Assembly: GCA_002633005.1 (NCBI GenBank)
Contig: NMRA01000472.1
Location: 105,304 to 169,303 of the forward strand
Source: Phoronis australis
Lineage: Eukaryota; Phoronida; Phoronidae
Length of the DNA stretch: 64,000 nt
Reading direction: 5' to 3'
Position numbers and translations under genes: made by a program. The first letter of the stretch is position 1; each line of letters opens with the position of its first letter. This document shows positions 53,901 to 59,900 of the stretch, piece by piece. Below the pieces are notes generated by a model. The model was not told the DNA's origin. It did no database searches and was given only the letters and a program-made list of their open reading frames with translations.

Positions 53901-56900
53901 CGATTATGTAATGCTCAGTTAAGGCATATTATGTAATACCCCTAAAGTACTGGTGGCACCATAAAGCCAGGCATGTGGTGTATTCATTGAGGGTTGAAGT
54001 AATCAGATATCCAGGTAACCATCAAGCATCAGAGGGGATGTTCATTTGTGTTCATTGAAACTTGAGCCTGAGTCTCATTTAAGCTATGTCTCTTTACAGT
54101 GACCTACCACACGGGTGAGAAACAACATGACCGCCGGTCCTCTAAACAGGACCTCCGGGGATCAAATGGGACCACCGCACCAGAAAATGGGACTGACGCA
54201 CCCAAAAACATGACCGCCCCACCACAAAACAGGACCGCCGGGACTAAAACCGCAACAACTAACAGGCTAAGATTTATTACCGTTAGGCCTACACAGATCA
54301 TACAATGGGGCTATATACGTATGCATATGCAGGTCTTGTGCCGATTAATCCACCGAAATCTTTTGTGAGCAACAAAGGACACTTCGCTTTGTAATACGCG
54401 GCGCTTTTGAGTTTTACTCATCACCAGGCTCCCGGCTGCGGTATGTGACTTATAAACAGTTGAAAGGTCAACATTTAATAAATCTAACACAAAACAACCT
54501 CGTTGTACGCTTTTGAGCTAAATAATTATAATTTTATCCACTGCATAAGTTTTAGAACAAAATGAAAATCATTTTCTCCAATTTGACGTTTAAAGTTAGT
54601 CAAGTAAAAAAACGGACGTTCTGGTTCTCGGGTGAAGCATCATCATACTAGCTGNNNNNNNNNNNNNNNNNNNNNNNNNNNNNNNNNNNNNNNNNNNNTC
54701 ATCATCTTTCGAAAGATGTCTCAAAATTTTTCTGAGGAAATGGCGCGTGCACATGTCACTTATTATTACAACAGTTCATTAGATTGTTTTTCACTCAAGC
54801 GGTTGCAAACTGCAAGGTGAGTGTTGGTTGACGCCTAGATTTTGCATGCGCCTGCATCGGTCGCGCGCTCTACTACATGTTGATGTAAGTTCCACGACGA
54901 GGTGACGAGCAGAACTACCCGGGCTGTGGGCAATGTCGGGGATGTAACGGAGCTCAATAACGCAAGGCTGTCAAGCTTTATTTTGGCGATAGTCTTTACA
55001 CAGCTATCTGACCGGTTACGTCATAACCCGCAGTATCACACAAAGGCCTTAACTACTCAGTCCCCGGCGGTCCTGTTTTGTGGTGGGGCGGTCATGTTTT
55101 TGGGTGCGTCAGTCCCATTTTCTGGTGCGGCGGTCCCATTTGATCCCCGGAGGTCCTGTTTAGAGGACCGGCGGTCATGTTGTTTCTCACCCGTGTACCA
55201 TATAACTACCATCCTGAAAGATATTATGCACCTTCTGGTATAGGCCAATTTATGAACATGATGCAAATGGAAAACCAAACTGAAGGCTGGCGTATCTTTA
55301 AACAATACTTAATTTATGCATTTAAAAGGTGACTTGGAGGGGGAGGGGGAGGGGGGGGGGAGGAGGAAGGGGGTTCCAGTTTGCACCATGGCTTTCTCTT
55401 GTGCTACCTAACTTTTACTTTGTATTCTATTACAAGAAGGGCCAATGTCCTTGTTTACTGTAATAAAACTAGATATACCACTCATAGGTTTATGATAGGA
55501 ATGCCTTGCTGCACTCAAGTGACTGATAGCTCAGACTTACACCAAAGGCTGACAAAATCTAAATCATTATAATTCACAAAGCATACACAACATCAATGGA
55601 CGGCCTGCCAATCTGCTAACCATCTGCAGACAGTTGAGATCTTCAGGTCTAACAAGAGTTGGCTAAACAACAGGTGCATTAAACTAGCTGTTTCTAATTT
55701 GAGCTTGCAACATATTCATTGGCCTTATGTAACCAACCATGTATGTTGACTAGAAACAGTGTGGGGGAAGGAATACTACAATTAGTGCCAAGGAATACGA
55801 AAAAAAGTCAGATACTAATAATGAAGCTGCGACATAGAACCCTTGTTGTACATAAATGAGGTCGGGTACAAACAGTGTCAAGCCAACAAGGCACACTAAC
55901 AAAAAGGAATGTATGGATATCAATGAAAGGCACTCATGGCAGTAGTCTATGAACTAAATGATGGGACTATTTACAGTATGTGCTAAAAGTGTTCAGACAA
56001 AATGACCCAGTATTCCCCAAGGTGACCCTAGGAAGGGGGTTGAACTCATCCATCAGTAGCCTCATCCCTCATGATCTAGAATGAAGGAAGAGTTAGTAAT
56101 ATTTCTTAACCATTCTGTAAACAGTCATTACCAATCAGTAATGCTGTTAACACATTAAACCATATTGATGGAGAGTGTTCCAAATACTTTCGTCATATAC
56201 CGTACATGAAATTATAGCCGGATTTGAAACCGATTTGAAACCTATCGTATCTCATGGAAACTGGTAATAGGAGCTTTCCATATAATACACTACTCTGATA
56301 ACAACAAGGAATTCAAAAACTGATTAGCCATTAGTAATCCATTCACTGGTATTCTCTGGGGCCTAGCTCACTGTAAGGGCTCATGTTAAGTGAACATCAG
56401 ACAAATACCTTGATGTGATGATACAGCACATGCTAACCAAAGAGAAACCATTCAATACTATTGCTCACCAACTAAAATTATAAGGCATTGTACTGTTAGG
56501 CAGAGTTCTATGTGTACAGAACAGGTTTCTAGTGAGAAAAGTAAAATCACGCAAGTCTTTGGATGATAACGCCATGCATTACAAGCGAAACATGTGATCA
56601 CAGCAGCTTCACTTGCAAGTATCTTGCATAGACGGAACACAATCCTGCATTAAGTTTTGAGTAAGATATTCCTGTTGGTAGTTTAAGGTTTTTCATTTCA
56701 TATATGGACTGTAATCAATATCACTGAAATGTGTGTCAATCATGCTTGTGTACCAGCATTTGAAAATCAGAAGAATACTAATACTGCCAATTCGATACTG
56801 GAACTATACATCTAATGCTTTACGAAAACTGAATGGCAAAAGTGTATAAAACCAATTTGGAGTTGCTTGGCATATAAAGATGAATGTACAAAAACTCTAA

Positions 56901-59900
56901 AAAAGAAAAATGACCACATCAAAACGAAATGGCTGTGTAGCAGATAGCTGTTTATTTCATCTTAGGAAATTGAACAAAAGTAATATAATTACTGCCACAC
57001 ATCAATAACATTATATGCAGGCAAATAACATTATGGCTGCATGGTCTCCTTGATGAATACCCCACCACAGTTCATGAAAATCTACCAAGGAACTCCGAAC
57101 ATACATTTAAGCAAACATAAAAAAATAAAATTGCCACTAGGGAGCACACCGGTAGTTGGATACGTCCAAACATATGCAGATGCTGTTATGGTAAGAACCG
57201 GGGCCCATTCCAAATAAACAGACTCAGCTAAGACAAATATTAAATTAAATTTTAAAACAAGTAAAAAGTTAAATTTGCCTCAAAACTAATTCAAGAAAGA
57301 GATCTTAAGTTTGACTTAAGTGTTTGACATAAGTTTTCTCCTAATTTTGACTAACTTACCGAATGTGGAAGTTTCAAAGTTTGAAAGTAGACAAATCTTA
57401 AACTTAAGTAAAAAATGAACTTAAGTCAGTTTCTTGGAACCAACATCCAGAGCTTTTGGAGACACAGCAACGGAAGGGCAAACGAACAGGGATAATGGTA
57501 AAATGCACCTTCATGAATGAGTGCATTGAGTGCATTAAGATCCCGGATATATATCAAGATCCCGGATATTTATCACTGAATTACTTGACCTAGTTCAAAG
57601 AATACAACTATTTTGAACTAGTTATTTTTTATTCATTCTAGCTGAGTGCAGTCGTCCTTGCAGTTGTCACCTAGTTCAGACACAATTTATTCTAGCTGAG
57701 TGCATTCATCCTTGCAGTTGTCACAGAGTTCAGACAAATCAGCGATATAATTAATTTAAAATGCCAGCCTTGTGATTCAAAATTTCCGCTGCAAATGAAC
57801 ATTTTCTCATCCTCAAGTCAAATCCCCTGAACTTTTTCCCTTGTTTTCATCAAATGCCATAGAGAATGCTCATCCATCAATATGATAAACAAATCAACAA
57901 GTCTCCACAGGATGATGATTCAGTATAACACAAAAACTGTTTTTCAGAATACCCAGGTGTTTGCCGCCTAAACAGTTTAACATGTTGAACACTTAAAAGG
58001 TGCTAATGTTTAAAAACATGACAAAAACAGTAGGCCAAGCAGCTGACAGTTTACAAAACAAATGCCTTGATGCTCTGATGTTTTGAAGTTGTCACATCTC
58101 AAAATTTTCAAAATCTCACCGGTAATTCTAAGATGTCACAGCTTTTTCGGTGCTTTTTTGTGTGCGTAAGTCACGTCAACTTTGTTTTTGTCACATATAA
58201 AAGACACAATATTTGTAAGCGATAACGACAAATTCCATAACTATAGAATTGGTAAAAAAGGAACCATCACTCGATGCCCCATAAATACTTGGCACACATT
58301 TTGTCACAGAATTTTCAAAACGGCATAAAATGTCACAGATTTTCAGGCAAACAGGTTTTGTCACAGAATGTTTCCATGTAACAAGGAATCAATTCTCTGG
58401 GCCTTAGGGAGTCAGGAAGCTGAGCTGTGATACCATAGACCCAACAGCCATCTATAGGTACAGTACGTGAGACAGTGTGTGGCGCATGGTAAAGGTGAAA
58501 CAGACATCATATTAAATATCAAATATGAATGTTTTGATGGTAAAAATCCAGATTAACGTAGCAACTTAACGAACAATGGAACATGTTTGCTGATCTTTTT
58601 GGGTTTACCGTCTGCTTTTCCATGAGTGATGACTCTCTGGTCATCTATAGGGGCCCAATACTGGAAATATTGGAACCCTTATGTCCAAGTCCTTCCACTC
58701 ACATCATACAAGTTGTCCCCATGCAATTCCCAAATTCGTGAAAACGGTTTTCTTATTCAGACACAAACAGTGTCCTCAAAAATGTATGAAAAGGTCAAGT
58801 AAAACCATAATACCCTTAAAATACAAAAATAGTATGAAAGTATGATAATCACAAGACTCTGTACATACCACAAACCTATGTGATCGGTCATTTCGTCATC
58901 TGCATACCACTACATAGGTACAGGACTCCTAACCTGAAAAAATGGGAATCCCCCGTCCCACCACACACTTAATCCTTGAAACCTGTGAAATTTCAATTTT
59001 CCTTAAAAAACCCTTGTTTTGAGCTACATAGGGTACAAAAATCCTGTGAAAATTGTAGTTTAAGAAATCATTTTAAACACCTAGAACCCTCATGTGTGAC
59101 ACCTATTTTTCAGAGTGGGAGGACTGGGACTGGCGTTGCATGTCTGTATTGGTCAGTTGTAGTGTTTAACAAGCATACAAAAATGCTTAGTATATATATA
59201 CTGTATTGACCCTGTATACTAAAATACTAGTTTAGTGCTTAACTCCTGTATAATCAATATCTTCTCCCATGACAGAATTATCTATTCTCCTTATCAACAA
59301 CTGGTCAAAGCAACCTACAGTGAAGCTGCTCTCATATTAGTGTAATGTATTCCCAGGAGTCAAAACACTATATTGTAGATCAACAGCCATGCCCTTTACT
59401 CCAGATCTTAAAATCCAGTTGCAGTTTTGAACCCAGGTGCAGTGCTTGTTGTCTTGTGTACAGGAGATTTGACTTGCAAGTAACACTAAACACCCTGGGC
59501 TTGTGCGGTTTATTTTTGGAAATGATTTTGATTGAAACGGTATCACCAGGCATGTTTGCCACAAACTGACTGAAGGTGAATCATGATTTCGTTCATCCAC
59601 CATGTCAGACTGCAGTTGTCAATAAAATATGACCTTCACAATCTGTAAAATGACGAACATTAGAGTATGTGAGCCAACCTTCCCTTTAACTCCATTACAC
59701 GGCAACAATAGTTTCATCGTTAGAAACGAGGAGGTATTTTACCAACTGACCACAACAAATTCACAAGCGAAGCCAGATACAAATGCAGTTACCCTTAGGA
59801 ATATAAAAACATACTTTCACTGCGTATTAAACGAAATATTACTTTTTAGACTTACATGAAAGCAAAAAATGTAGGAAAAGGATTTGTGCTTTTCAGCTAT

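Noticed and set aside
54632-54820. Open frame crossing the N gap
   Set aside because: The frame exists only because Ns were translated as X.
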